Assembly (NCBI RefSeq): GCF_900129485.1
Contig: NZ_FQVW01000035.1
Coordinates: 1 to 33,656, forward strand
Length of the DNA stretch: 33,656 nucleotides
DNA from: Ornithinibacillus halophilus
GTDB lineage: Bacteria > Bacillota > Bacilli > Bacillales > Amphibacillaceae
Reading direction: 5' to 3'
Shown: piece by piece, positions 22,361 to 30,643 of the stretch
How positions within the stretch are numbered: position 1 is the stretch's first letter
How the letters are laid out: every line of letters starts with the position of its first letter
The notes under the pieces: generated by a model
Databases searched by the model: none
What the model saw: only the letters and a program-made list of their open reading frames with translations
What the model was told of the DNA's origin: nothing
Position numbers and translations under genes: made by a program

Positions 22361-24016
22361 TTATTTAACTAATTTATAAACTCTAGCCTCATACGGCTGT
22401 AAGGTGTTTTCATTACAGTTTTCATAATTGGATAGTAGTAATTCTTTTTCACTATTTTCTAGTTCAGCAGGTAATGTAAAATCTGCCGCTTCTGGATATA
22501 GATTCGTAATGATTACTACTTTTTCGTCTTCTAATGTTCTTGTATATGCGTAAACTTGTTCATGGTCTTCTAAGATTAAATCATAATTGCCATACACTAG
22601 CACATCATGTTCTTTACGCAGTTGAATCATTTTTTTATAGTAATGATAGATGGAGTCTGGATTGTTCAGTTCCTTTTCCACATTAATTTCTGTGTAATTC
22701 GGGTTAACTTTCATCCACGGATTTCCATCTGAGAAACCAGCATTTTTTTCTGTATTCCATTGCATTGGCGTTCTAGAATTATCTCGGCCTGTTTTCCAAA
22801 TCACTTCCATAATTTTTTCAACAGGTGTGCCATTTTCTAGCTCCTCATAATAATAATTTCGCATACCAACATCATCGTAATCTTCTATAGAAGGGAATTG
22901 AACATTCGTCATGCCAATTTCTTGTCCTTGATAAATAAAAGGAGTACCTTGCATTAGGAAATATAATGTTGCCAAGCTTTTAGCCGATTTTTCACGGTAC
23001 TCTTTATCATTTCCCCAGGTGGAGACAGAGCGTGGTTGGTCATGGTTTTCTAAGAACAATGCATTCCAACCTACATTTTCAAGGCCTTTTTGCCATTTTG
23101 TCATCGTATCTTTAAAGGCAGGTAAATCTAATCCGTTATCGGTATCCTTACCCCAAAGACCTAAATGCTCGAATTGGAAAATCATATTGAATTTCCCGTT
23201 TTCTTCTCCAACCCATTCATCCGCTTGTTCGATGCTTACGCCATTTGCTTCACCGACTGTCATTATGTCATAGTTGGCAAAGGTTTTGTCTTTTAATTCC
23301 ACTAAAAACTCCTGAATTCCTTCGCGATTCATATGCCCTTCATAAGATGGGACATATTTTTTATTTTCTGGATTCGGCATATCAGGGAATCCTTTAACTT
23401 TTTTAATATGGGAAATAGCATCTACACGGAAGCCATCAATTCCTTTGTCTAACCACCAGTTCACCATTTCATATAACTCGTTACGAACGGTTGGATTTTC
23501 CCAGTTAAGGTCTGGTTGCTTTTTAGAGAAAACATGAAGGTAATATTCCTTCGTTTGTTCATCAAATTGCCATGCTGATCCACCAAAAATGGATTCCCAG
23601 TTATTCGGTTCTTTTCCGTCTTTCCCTGGATGCCAAACGTAGTAATCTCTATATGGATTATCTTTTGATGAGCGTGCTTCAATGAACCATGGATGTTCAT
23701 CTGATGTATGGTTAATAACTAGATCCATAATTAATTTCATGCCACGATTGTGCACTTCTTTAAGTAATACATCAAAATCTTCCATTGAACCAAACTCGTC
23801 CATAATATCTTTATAGTCGCTAATGTCATAGCCATTATCATCGTTTGGAGATTGATATATTGGGCTCATCCAAATGACGTCAATCCCAAGATTTTTTATA
23901 TAATCTAATTTCGAGATAACACCTTTAATATCTCCGATGCCATCCCCATTGGAATCCATGAAACTACGTGGATAAACTTGGTATGCGACAGCTTCCTTCC
24001 ACCATGTTTTTTTCAT
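22361..24016 (-). CDS. GH13 alpha-glucosidase / oligo-1,6-glucosidase
   Basis: Cytosolic exo-acting glycoside hydrolase family 13 enzyme splitting glucose from malto- or isomalto-oligosaccharides. The 551 residues carry AYQVYPRSFMDSNGDGIGDI (11-30), QPDLNWENP (167-175, a marker of subfamily 31), and the catalytic residues D199 (GFRVDA), E256 (VGEANG) and D326 (ENHDQ). The residue after the nucleophile is A200; Val here favours alpha-1,6 and Thr alpha-1,4 cleavage in characterised relatives, so specificity is undecided. The start at 24016 has AAGGAG 9 nt upstream; the frame opens six codons earlier at an ATG that precedes the SD. The GH31 gene lies 21 bp upstream. Confidence 0.93.
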   Translation of the reverse strand: MKKTWWKEAVAYQVYPRSFMDSNGDGIGDIKGVISKLDYIKNLGIDVIWMSPIYQSPNDDNGYDISDYKDIMDEFGSMEDFDVLLKEVHNRGMKLIMDLVINHTSDEHPWFIEARSSKDNPYRDYYVWHPGKDGKEPNNWESIFGGSAWQFDEQTKEYYLHVFSKKQPDLNWENPTVRNELYEMVNWWLDKGIDGFRVDAISHIKKVKGFPDMPNPENKKYVPSYEGHMNREGIQEFLVELKDKTFANYDIMTVGEANGVSIEQADEWVGEENGKFNMIFQFEHLGLWGKDTDNGLDLPAFKDTMTKWQKGLENVGWNALFLENHDQPRSVSTWGNDKEYREKSAKSLATLYFLMQGTPFIYQGQEIGMTNVQFPSIEDYDDVGMRNYYYEELENGTPVEKIMEVIWKTGRDNSRTPMQWNTEKNAGFSDGNPWMKVNPNYTEINVEKELNNPDSIYHYYKKMIQLRKEHDVLVYGNYDLILEDHEQVYAYTRTLEDEKVVIITNLYPEAADFTLPAELENSEKELLLSNYENCNENTLQPYEARVYKLVK

Positions 24017-24037
24017 AAATAACTCTCCTTGCATTTA

Positions 24038-26374
24038 TTAAATTGAAATGGATGTATGATTTTGACCATTCACAACTACTTCTTGCCCATCACTAAGCCC
24101 AATAACGTTAATATCTATTTCTTGATAACGTGGTTTAAAATCACCTTTTTTGTTGATAACATTTACAACCAATTTATCTTTATTAGAAATAACCTCAATA
24201 TCTAATTTTAAATAGCTTCCATTTTCATAATCGAATGTTTCTCCATCATCATCGTAGTATGTGAATTGATAGTTTTCACCTGAATAACCTGCATAAATAT
24301 CCATGCTTACATGCTTAGGAGTTTTTTCTTTATTAGAAATCCATTCACCTTTTATTATGGCTGATCCTTGTTTAACAAAGATTGGTAAATCTTCTAATTC
24401 TGCATGGATTAAATGAGTATTCTCACCTTCATACACTTTTCCAGTGACAAGCTCTACCCAGTTTCCCTTTGGTAAATAGACAGCGCGATCAGTTACGGAT
24501 GGTTGTAATATAGGTGCTAAGATAACATTATCACCAAGCATAAATTGATCATTTAAATTATAGGTTTTCTCATCTTCAGGAAACTCCATAAATAATGGTC
24601 TCATTACTGGAAGTCCTCTTTCACTCGCTTCATAGAACAAGGAATATAGTTGTGGCATCCATTCATAACGCATTTGAATATACTTTTTCATAATGGATTC
24701 ATATTTTTCACCGAATTGCCATGGTTCCTGATAACGGAATCCAATTGCACAATGGTTGCGGAAAAATGGTGTAAATGCTCCAACTTGGGTCCAGCGAGTC
24801 AATAACTCTGCATTTGTATCATGGGCAAAACCACCTACATCCGGTCCAGTAAAGGCAACACCTGATATGCCTAAGTTCATTACCATTGGCAATGACATCT
24901 GCAAATGTTCCCAAAAGCTACGATTATCTCCTGTCCAAACAGTTGCATAACGCTGAACGCCAGCAAACCCAGCTCGTGTTAATAAAAATGGACGCTTTCC
25001 ATTAAGTTGTTTCTTCATTCCTTCATACGTTGCCTTCCCCATTAATAAACCATAGACATTATGAAGCTCACGATGGGTTGTTGGTTCTCCATCATTTCGA
25101 TGCATGACCTCTACATCCATTGTCTTCGTTTCATTGAAAACAGATGGCTCATTCATATCATTCCATATACCTTCTATCCCCATGTTTGTATAGAATGCAT
25201 GTTTTTTTCCCCACCAATTACGAGCTTTTTCGTCTGTGAAATCAGGAAATGCGCTGATTCCAGGCCAAACTTCACCAAAATAAGTTTGCCCTTCAATATA
25301 TTTACAGAATAAATCTTGATTTACTCCTTCTTGATATATTGCATATTCAGAGTCTTTTTTTACACCTGGGTCAACAATTGGTACGATACGGATACCCATT
25401 TCACGTAAATCCTTAATTAATTGCTCTGGATTTGGAAAATGTTCTTTATCAAATGTGAAAACACGGTATCCATTCATATAGTGAATATCTAAATGAATTA
25501 CATCAATTGGAATTTCTTTATCAATAAAGTTTTGTGCTAATTCACGAACTTCTGCTTCTGTTTCATAGCTGTAACGAGATTGATGGTACCCTAATGACCA
25601 CTTGGATGGAAGTGGGATACGTCCAGTTAAGTATGTGTACTGTTCCAATACATCTTTTGGTTCAGGCCCTGCCATGACATAATAATCTAATTGGCCACCT
25701 TCTGCAGAAAAAGTATAGTAATCCGGATTAGATTTCATATCAAATTTAGAACGATACGTATTATCAAAGAATACCCCATGTGCCTTTCCATTACGCAATG
25801 TCATAAAGTATGGAATTGATTCATATAATGGATCTGTTTCAGGATTATGTGGTGCATAAACATCGGAATTCCACATCTCCATTTTTTCTCCACGTTTATC
25901 AAGATGTCCTGTTTTTTCGCCGAATCCGTAGAAATGATCAGTCTCATGCATCTTTTTAAAAGCAATAATTTCTCCATTTTCACGAAAGGCCATTCCACGG
26001 TCAGTTTCTGCTAAAATTTCATTCCCATGATTATCAAAGATATCAACTCGGAAAGGAAATTTTTGAATGATAAGTTGTAGTTGTTTAGTAGTGAGGATAA
26101 TTTGATTTTCCTTATTACTAACATCTACATTAATATCTTTTTTATCAACCATTACTGTTTTTGAATGCTTTAATTTTGGCTCATTATGTTGATTCATTGT
26201 AATTCTAACAATGGAATCAGTATAAAATTGAATTACTATGTTTCCATTTTCACAAGTAAATTGATAATTATCTGTTAAATCTTCTGCAATCAAGTTACCA
26301 ACATCGCGATAAACAATTGCTTTCGATTCATGTTCCATTCCTGGATGGATAGCAAAGCTAGTATCTTCAAGCAT
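24038..26374 (-). CDS. GH31 alpha-glucosidase
   Basis: Family 31 glycoside hydrolase, 778 residues. An N-terminal beta-sandwich (about 1-235) precedes the (beta/alpha)8 barrel. The nucleophile is D406 in the signature GIWNDMNEP (402-410); the likely acid/base is D483 in WTGDNRS. The C-terminal part (about 580-778) consists of beta domains. No signal peptide is present, so it acts in the cytosol on imported glucosides. AGGAGG lies 7 nt before the ATG. It follows the MalG-type permease gene by 43 bp and precedes the GH13 gene by 21 bp. Together the two enzymes could release glucose from alpha-1,4 and alpha-1,6 or rarer linkages; alpha-xylosidase activity is a less likely alternative. Confidence 0.93.
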   Translation of the reverse strand: MLEDTSFAIHPGMEHESKAIVYRDVGNLIAEDLTDNYQFTCENGNIVIQFYTDSIVRITMNQHNEPKLKHSKTVMVDKKDINVDVSNKENQIILTTKQLQLIIQKFPFRVDIFDNHGNEILAETDRGMAFRENGEIIAFKKMHETDHFYGFGEKTGHLDKRGEKMEMWNSDVYAPHNPETDPLYESIPYFMTLRNGKAHGVFFDNTYRSKFDMKSNPDYYTFSAEGGQLDYYVMAGPEPKDVLEQYTYLTGRIPLPSKWSLGYHQSRYSYETEAEVRELAQNFIDKEIPIDVIHLDIHYMNGYRVFTFDKEHFPNPEQLIKDLREMGIRIVPIVDPGVKKDSEYAIYQEGVNQDLFCKYIEGQTYFGEVWPGISAFPDFTDEKARNWWGKKHAFYTNMGIEGIWNDMNEPSVFNETKTMDVEVMHRNDGEPTTHRELHNVYGLLMGKATYEGMKKQLNGKRPFLLTRAGFAGVQRYATVWTGDNRSFWEHLQMSLPMVMNLGISGVAFTGPDVGGFAHDTNAELLTRWTQVGAFTPFFRNHCAIGFRYQEPWQFGEKYESIMKKYIQMRYEWMPQLYSLFYEASERGLPVMRPLFMEFPEDEKTYNLNDQFMLGDNVILAPILQPSVTDRAVYLPKGNWVELVTGKVYEGENTHLIHAELEDLPIFVKQGSAIIKGEWISNKEKTPKHVSMDIYAGYSGENYQFTYYDDDGETFDYENGSYLKLDIEVISNKDKLVVNVINKKGDFKPRYQEIDINVIGLSDGQEVVVNGQNHTSISI

Positions 26375-26417
26375 AATAATGCCTCCTGTAGAAAATAGTC
26401 TTTCGATTTACCTATTA

Positions 26418-27260
26418 TTATCCTTTAATACCACCAGCAGTTAATCCAGATACAAAGTACTTTTGTAAAGAAAGGAATAATATTGCTATAGGAACAGCAA
26501 TCATAATACTTCCAGCAGCGAATAAAGTAAATTCACTACCATACTGGCGTGACACTAGTTCATATAACCCTACAGCTAGCGTATATTGTTCAGGCTGTCT
26601 GAGTAGAACTTTCGCCAAGATAAAATCTGTAAATGGTGTAATAAAGGAAAATACTGCAACAACGGCAATCATCGGTTTAGCTAATGGCATAATAATTTGC
26701 CAGAAAATACGAAAATGACCTGCTCCATCCATTCGTGCACTTTCATCTAGTTCTTTAGGAATCGTATCTAAATACCCTTTCATCAGCCATGTGTTCATCG
26801 GAATTGCTCCACCGATGTAGATAAGAATTAATCCTAAATGAGTATTAATTAATCCTGTCACATTAGCTAATACGAAAATAGCGATAAGAGCAGCAAAGTT
26901 TGGAATCATTTGCAGAATTAAAAATGTTACTAGACCATTTTTTCTACCTACAAATTTATATCGTGAAAATGAGTAGGCCATTAAACTAATCGTAATCACA
27001 GAAGCAAGCATGGAAAGCACACTTACTTTAATCGTATTCCAATACCAAGTAAGGTAAAGACTCTCTTCTGGATTAAATAATTCTTTATAGTGATTCCATG
27101 TAGGGTTATCTGGAATAATACTGAAACTAGAAATACTTGTTCCAGGTGTTAAGGATGCACCAAAAACCCAAACTAGTGGATAAATAATCACAACCGCCAT
27201 TATAGCGATAATGAAATAAGTTGCTGTTAAACGGAATATTTTTGATTGTTTTGTACTCAT
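26418..27260 (-). CDS. malG: MalG-type ABC permease
   Basis: Permease subunit of the alpha-glucoside importer, 280 residues with six predicted membrane segments. The EAA loop LDESARMDGAGHFRIFWQII (171-190) contacts the ATPase, and the C-terminus FVSGLTAGGIKG is typical of MalG/MdxG. It begins 1 bp after the end of the MalF-type gene, so the two subunits are probably translated together. No MalK/MsmX ATPase gene accompanies the set. Confidence 0.93.
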   Translation of the reverse strand: MSTKQSKIFRLTATYFIIAIMAVVIIYPLVWVFGASLTPGTSISSFSIIPDNPTWNHYKELFNPEESLYLTWYWNTIKVSVLSMLASVITISLMAYSFSRYKFVGRKNGLVTFLILQMIPNFAALIAIFVLANVTGLINTHLGLILIYIGGAIPMNTWLMKGYLDTIPKELDESARMDGAGHFRIFWQIIMPLAKPMIAVVAVFSFITPFTDFILAKVLLRQPEQYTLAVGLYELVSRQYGSEFTLFAAGSIMIAVPIAILFLSLQKYFVSGLTAGGIKG

Positions 27261-27261
27261 A

Positions 27262-28542
27262 TTACATCATATCCTCTTCTTGGAATGATTTTGTTCTTCT
27301 AAATTGCCAAATTGCGATTGTTATAACAACTGCTGACATGATCATCGTAATTACGGAAGCCATACCATATTGTTGAGTAGTCATCGTTAAGTTGTAAATC
27401 CATGAAATTAAAATATCTGTTCCACCAGCATTTTGGCCTGGTATTGATGGTCCTCCACTGTTGAATAAGAAAATAACGTTAAAGTTATTAAAATTAAACG
27501 TGTACTGCGTAATTAATATTGGTGCAATTGAGAACATCACAAGTGGGAATGTAATCTGTCTAAATTTCTGCAATGCGCTTGCACCATCAACAGTTGCTGC
27601 TTCATACAGTTCATTAGGTATCGCTTGTAAAACCCCGGTAACCATAACAAAGATAAATGGAAAGCCAAGCCAAGTTTGAATCATAATTAGAGCAATTCTT
27701 GTCCACATCGCGTCAGTCATCCATGGAATTGGATCAATTCCAAATGCTGCTAAAATTGTTGTATTAATCGCACCGAAGGATTCATTAAACATACCAGAGA
27801 ATATTAAAATAGTAACAAAAGCAGGTACTGCCCAAGGTAAGATAAGCAATGTACGAATAATTGCTTTACCTTTTAGTTCCTTCTGATTTACTAAGATTGC
27901 TAAGAAAACTCCAAGCGCAATTTGTAGTGAAGTTGCTACTAATGTCCAAATAATTGTCCAAGCAAAAACGCTAAAAAATGTGTCACGCCAAACTTCCATC
28001 GTAAATAATTTCTTAAAGTTTTCCAAACCAACCCAATCTGTTAATTGTGCTGGCCAATTATGATATAAATCATAATTTGTAAATGCTAGTAATAATACAA
28101 AGATGATTGGTAAAATCACAACAAATAATAGTAGGAAAAACCCAGGACTTAACATTAAATATGGAAACCCACTGTCAATTAAGTTTTGATATTGACCTCG
28201 AATTGTATTTAACTGAAGTCCCATATCTCGCTTTTGGCCATTTTTATATGCATCACGTAAATTAATGAACATAAAAATAGCAGCAATTGCAATTAAAAAT
28301 ATTGATATTATTCCATATACCAAAAGAAAAATTGAATTATCCCTTGGGAGTTGTTCTCCAAGCGTAACAATTCCCCACATCCCTAGGTCAATAAAGTCCC
28401 AAAAAGCAATAAGAAAAGATGCTGCAAATACTAAAAAGATAAATCCTTTCAAATATTGCTTATTATAAATTTGTCCTACACCTGGAATTATGGAAAGCAC
28501 GGTTGCAATTTTTCGGTGGTTTGATTGATATACATTATCCAC
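27262..28542 (-). CDS. malF: MalF-type ABC permease (MdxF-like)
   Basis: Larger permease subunit, 426 residues. An N-terminal extension contains IPGVGQIYNKQYLKG (19-33) and two or three extra membrane segments before the standard six-segment core, the architecture of B. subtilis MdxF. The EAA loop YEAATVDGASALQKFRQITF lies near residues 315-335. The start is GTG at 28542; its SD (GGAG) is placed in the loop of a 7-bp hairpin (28545-28562). It lies 212 bp downstream of the binding-protein gene, a gap that holds a terminator-like stem, so subunit amounts are probably tuned below that of the binding protein. Confidence 0.92.
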   Translation of the reverse strand: MDNVYQSNHRKIATVLSIIPGVGQIYNKQYLKGFIFLVFAASFLIAFWDFIDLGMWGIVTLGEQLPRDNSIFLLVYGIISIFLIAIAAIFMFINLRDAYKNGQKRDMGLQLNTIRGQYQNLIDSGFPYLMLSPGFFLLLFVVILPIIFVLLLAFTNYDLYHNWPAQLTDWVGLENFKKLFTMEVWRDTFFSVFAWTIIWTLVATSLQIALGVFLAILVNQKELKGKAIIRTLLILPWAVPAFVTILIFSGMFNESFGAINTTILAAFGIDPIPWMTDAMWTRIALIMIQTWLGFPFIFVMVTGVLQAIPNELYEAATVDGASALQKFRQITFPLVMFSIAPILITQYTFNFNNFNVIFLFNSGGPSIPGQNAGGTDILISWIYNLTMTTQQYGMASVITMIMSAVVITIAIWQFRRTKSFQEEDMM

Positions 28543-28544
28543 TG

Positions 28545-28562
28545 AAAGAGACTCCTCTCTTT
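28545..28562 (-). promoter_or_regulatory. Hairpin displaying the malF Shine-Dalgarno
   Basis: AAAGAGA and TCTCTTT (minus strand) form a perfect 7-bp stem whose 4-nt loop is GGAG, the core SD of the GTG-started malF gene. Loop exposure would allow limited ribosome access and could dampen translation relative to malE. Confidence 0.6.
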
Positions 28563-28715
28563 TATAACAAAATAGACTTGATACTTAGAAAATTAATTAA
28601 TTATTACTGATAACTTGAAATTCATCTGTTCTGAAGAGATATTATATAAAGTTATTTGCGGAACTATGTCTGTGGCTATTTCATTAATACTTTAAATTCT
28701 TTTAGTAAAAGGGAA

Positions 28716-28744
28716 GGCAGTATCCTGACTAACAAGATACCGCC
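28716..28744 (-). terminator. Partial terminator between malE and malF
   Basis: GGCGGTATC and GATACTGCC (minus strand) form a 9-bp stem (one G-U) with an 11-nt loop, followed by TTCCCTTTT. The weak U-run suggests partial termination or 3' protection of the binding-protein message. The rest of the 212-bp gap shows only a weak TATAAT-like hexamer. Confidence 0.55.
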
Positions 28745-28754
28745 CATACTTTTA

Positions 28755-30035
28755 TTAGTTAGCTCCACCGTGATTCATTTCGATGTTTTGTTTAATTAGT
28801 TCAACTGCTTCATCTAAAGCCTCTTTTGGCTCTGCTTTTCCAGTAGCAACTGTTTGAACCGCTGTTTTTAACGGATCCCAAACTTCTGCCATTTCAGGAA
28901 TAGATGGCATTGCAACTGCATCTCTAGATTGTTCCATAACAGCAGCTGCACCTTCATTTTGGCTTACCCACTCTTCATCCTCTAGTAATGATACTAGTGG
29001 AGGAATTTCACCTGTTAGATCAAATCTAGTTTTTGAATTTTCTTCATTTGCTACAAATTCTACAAATTTTTGTGCCCATTCTTGATTTTCTTTGAAGTTT
29101 GTAACGAACCAACCTTTTACTCCCATAAATGTACCTACAGGTTGTCCATTTTCTAATTTAGGCATTGGTGCAATTCCAATGTCAATACCTGCATCTTGGT
29201 AGTCTTTAAATGCCCATGGACCGTTTTGTACTGCTATTGCTTTTCCTTGTTTAAATAACCCATTCATTTGGTCGTTTGAAGTTTCGCCAATAATACCACT
29301 TGGGAATAATCCTTCATCGTACCATTTATGAATATACTCTAATGCTTCAACTGCTTGATCATTGTTTAAACCAATATCTGATGGATCATCGTTATCTCCA
29401 CCAAATACATAAGAACCAAATCCGTGGAAAATACCGTGTGCATGATAGAAGTCATCCCAAATCGCTAAGAATCCATATTCGTCACCATTTGTTGCTTCTT
29501 TCGTTAATTCATATAGCTCTTCCATTGTTTCTGGAACTTCTGGTAATAGTTCTTTATTGTAGATAAATACAGGTGTTTCAGTTGCTTTTGGTAAACCATA
29601 CAACTTGCCTTCATATTCAAAAGCTTCTACTGAAGATGATGTATACTGGCTTAATACTTCATCACTCACCTCAATTGGTGCAATATATCCTTTAACTACT
29701 GAAGGACCAACACCATCATGTGACATAGTTACTACGTCAGGTGCATTTTCTGTATTTCCATCTAACGCCATGTTTTCTTGCATTTCTGTAATGTTGTATT
29801 CTTGATACTCAATTTTAATACCATGTTCTTCTTCAAATTTAGCTGCTGCATCTTCTAAAGCAGCCCCTTTATCTTGGTCTTCCCAAACTATAAGTTTTTC
29901 AGGTTTATCTGTACTTTCTGTAGTACCTTCATCTGAGTTATTTGCATTTTCTTCTGGTTCATCATCCGGACCGCAAGCTGCTAAAACTCCAATTACTAAT
30001 ACTAGAGCAAACAAAGCTCCTAACCATTTTTTCAT
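28755..30035 (-). CDS. malE: Maltodextrin/alpha-glucoside-binding lipoprotein, MalE type
   Basis: Solute-binding lipoprotein of ABC family 1, 426 residues. The signal peptide ends in lipobox LAAC with lipidation at C21, followed by an acidic linker (PDDEPEENANNSDEG). The mature part has the MalE-like pattern, including KLIVWEDQDKGAALEDAAAK early on, GLPKATETPVFIYNKELLPE near 145-165 and NGPWAFKDYQDAGIDIGIAP further on. It captures malto- or isomalto-oligosaccharides outside the membrane. It is the first gene of the operon, directly behind the regulated promoter, with GGGAGGG about 8 nt before the ATG. Its ligand is inferred from the two alpha-glucosidases in the operon. Confidence 0.93.
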   Translation of the reverse strand: MKKWLGALFALVLVIGVLAACGPDDEPEENANNSDEGTTESTDKPEKLIVWEDQDKGAALEDAAAKFEEEHGIKIEYQEYNITEMQENMALDGNTENAPDVVTMSHDGVGPSVVKGYIAPIEVSDEVLSQYTSSSVEAFEYEGKLYGLPKATETPVFIYNKELLPEVPETMEELYELTKEATNGDEYGFLAIWDDFYHAHGIFHGFGSYVFGGDNDDPSDIGLNNDQAVEALEYIHKWYDEGLFPSGIIGETSNDQMNGLFKQGKAIAVQNGPWAFKDYQDAGIDIGIAPMPKLENGQPVGTFMGVKGWFVTNFKENQEWAQKFVEFVANEENSKTRFDLTGEIPPLVSLLEDEEWVSQNEGAAAVMEQSRDAVAMPSIPEMAEVWDPLKTAVQTVATGKAEPKEALDEAVELIKQNIEMNHGGAN

Positions 30036-30066
30036 GTTTTAACCCTCCCATAGGTTTTTTATATGT

Positions 30067-30080
30067 CAGCGCTAGCGCTG
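30067..30080. promoter_or_regulatory. Perfect 14-bp palindrome in the malE leader
   Basis: CAGCGCTAGCGCTG is fully self-complementary and lies between the predicted start site and the malE SD. It could be a second operator or a leader hairpin. It lacks the central CG of cre boxes, so a different protein or operator type is implied. Confidence 0.5.
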
Positions 30081-30089
30081 TAATATTTG

Positions 30090-30103
30090 TGAAAACGTTT
30101 GCG
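30090..30103 (-). promoter_or_regulatory. LacI/CcpA-type operator downstream of the malE start site
   Basis: Read on the plus strand the 14-mer is TGAAAACGTTTGCG, matching the cre consensus TGWAANCGNTNWCA at 12 of 14. It lies about 10-25 bp after the predicted start of the minus-strand transcript, a roadblock position. It may serve CcpA, the operon's own LacI protein, or both. Confidence 0.6.
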
Positions 30104-30119
30104 CAAGCTCTGTAATTTT

Positions 30120-30147
30120 ATTATAGCTCGATTTTTTAAAATGTCAA
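30120..30147 (-). promoter_or_regulatory. Sigma-A promoter of the alpha-glucoside operon
   Basis: Minus strand: TTGACA (30142-30147), 16-bp spacer, TATAAT (30120-30125), both hexamers matching the consensus exactly. Predicted start about 30113. Such strength fits a promoter that is held off by repressors. Confidence 0.88.
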
Positions 30148-30175
30148 TAATAATATTCTATTGTTATATCAACAT

Positions 30176-30189
30176 AGGTAACGTTTTCA
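30176..30189 (-). promoter_or_regulatory. Upstream cre-like box of the malE promoter
   Basis: Minus strand TGAAAACGTTACCT matches the cre consensus at 12 of 14 positions. It lies about 65-75 bp upstream of the start site. Confidence 0.5.
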
Positions 30190-30257
30190 TTGAAAACTTT
30201 AATTATCTAACACATGAGAGATTTTTTAGAAATATAGTGTTTTAATATCTATATTGA

Positions 30258-30271
30258 TGCAAACGTTTGAA
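30258..30271. promoter_or_regulatory. Distal CAAACGTTTG operator-like box
   Basis: TGCAAACGTTTGAA contains a 10-bp perfect palindrome centred on CG, the LacI-family operator form. It lies about 150 bp upstream of the malE start site, far enough for looping. Between this box and 30470 I see no further gene or strong motif. Confidence 0.45.
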
Positions 30272-30475
30272 CAAATAAGGATTTGTCATTACAATATAAA
30301 GGCATTTTTTGATTATTGTTTCGTATCAGCGTTCCTGTATTCCATCTAATACGATATGTTTTTCAATGTCCGAATTATGAAGAAAGATTGATTTATACTG
30401 TTACTTTACCTCCATTTTTGAGGTTTATTCGTATATAAATACAGACACTTTTTGCAGGAGACAGGGGAGAGTTCC

Positions 30476-30542
30476 CGAAGATTTAAGAATTGTCGCCGAA
30501 GTTTTTACAGAAATTACCGAAGTTCAAGCAAAAGTCCCCGAA
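30476..30542. repeat. CCGAA tandem array, exact 21-bp period (4 units)
   Basis: CGAA within CCGAAGTTT/CCGAAGATT-type words starts at 30476, 30497, 30518 and 30539, exactly 21 bp apart. This is a second copy of the array at 1957-2064, about 28 kb away, in the same orientation. It lies between the malE promoter region and the terminator of the next operon. Confidence 0.8.
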
Positions 30543-30574
30543 GTAATCTTAGGCCAGCCTGCTGAATCTATAAG

Positions 30575-30610
30575 AAAAAACAAGACTAACGATTGTTGGT
30601 CTTGTTTTTT
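30575..30610 (-). terminator. Bidirectional-looking terminator of the 32-kb operon
   Basis: AAAAAACAAGAC pairs with GTCTTGTTTTTT, extended inward by AAC/GTT with one mismatch, around an AATC loop. U-runs are present on either strand. It lies 33 bp after the stop codon of the pRiA4b-like gene. Confidence 0.9.
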
Positions 30611-30643
30611 CTGGTATTTTGGGATAACTCCAGCAGCCTACTC

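Noticed and set aside
28600-28700. Separate promoter for malF
   Set aside because: A TATAAT-like hexamer exists, but no acceptable -35 lies 16-18 bp upstream.
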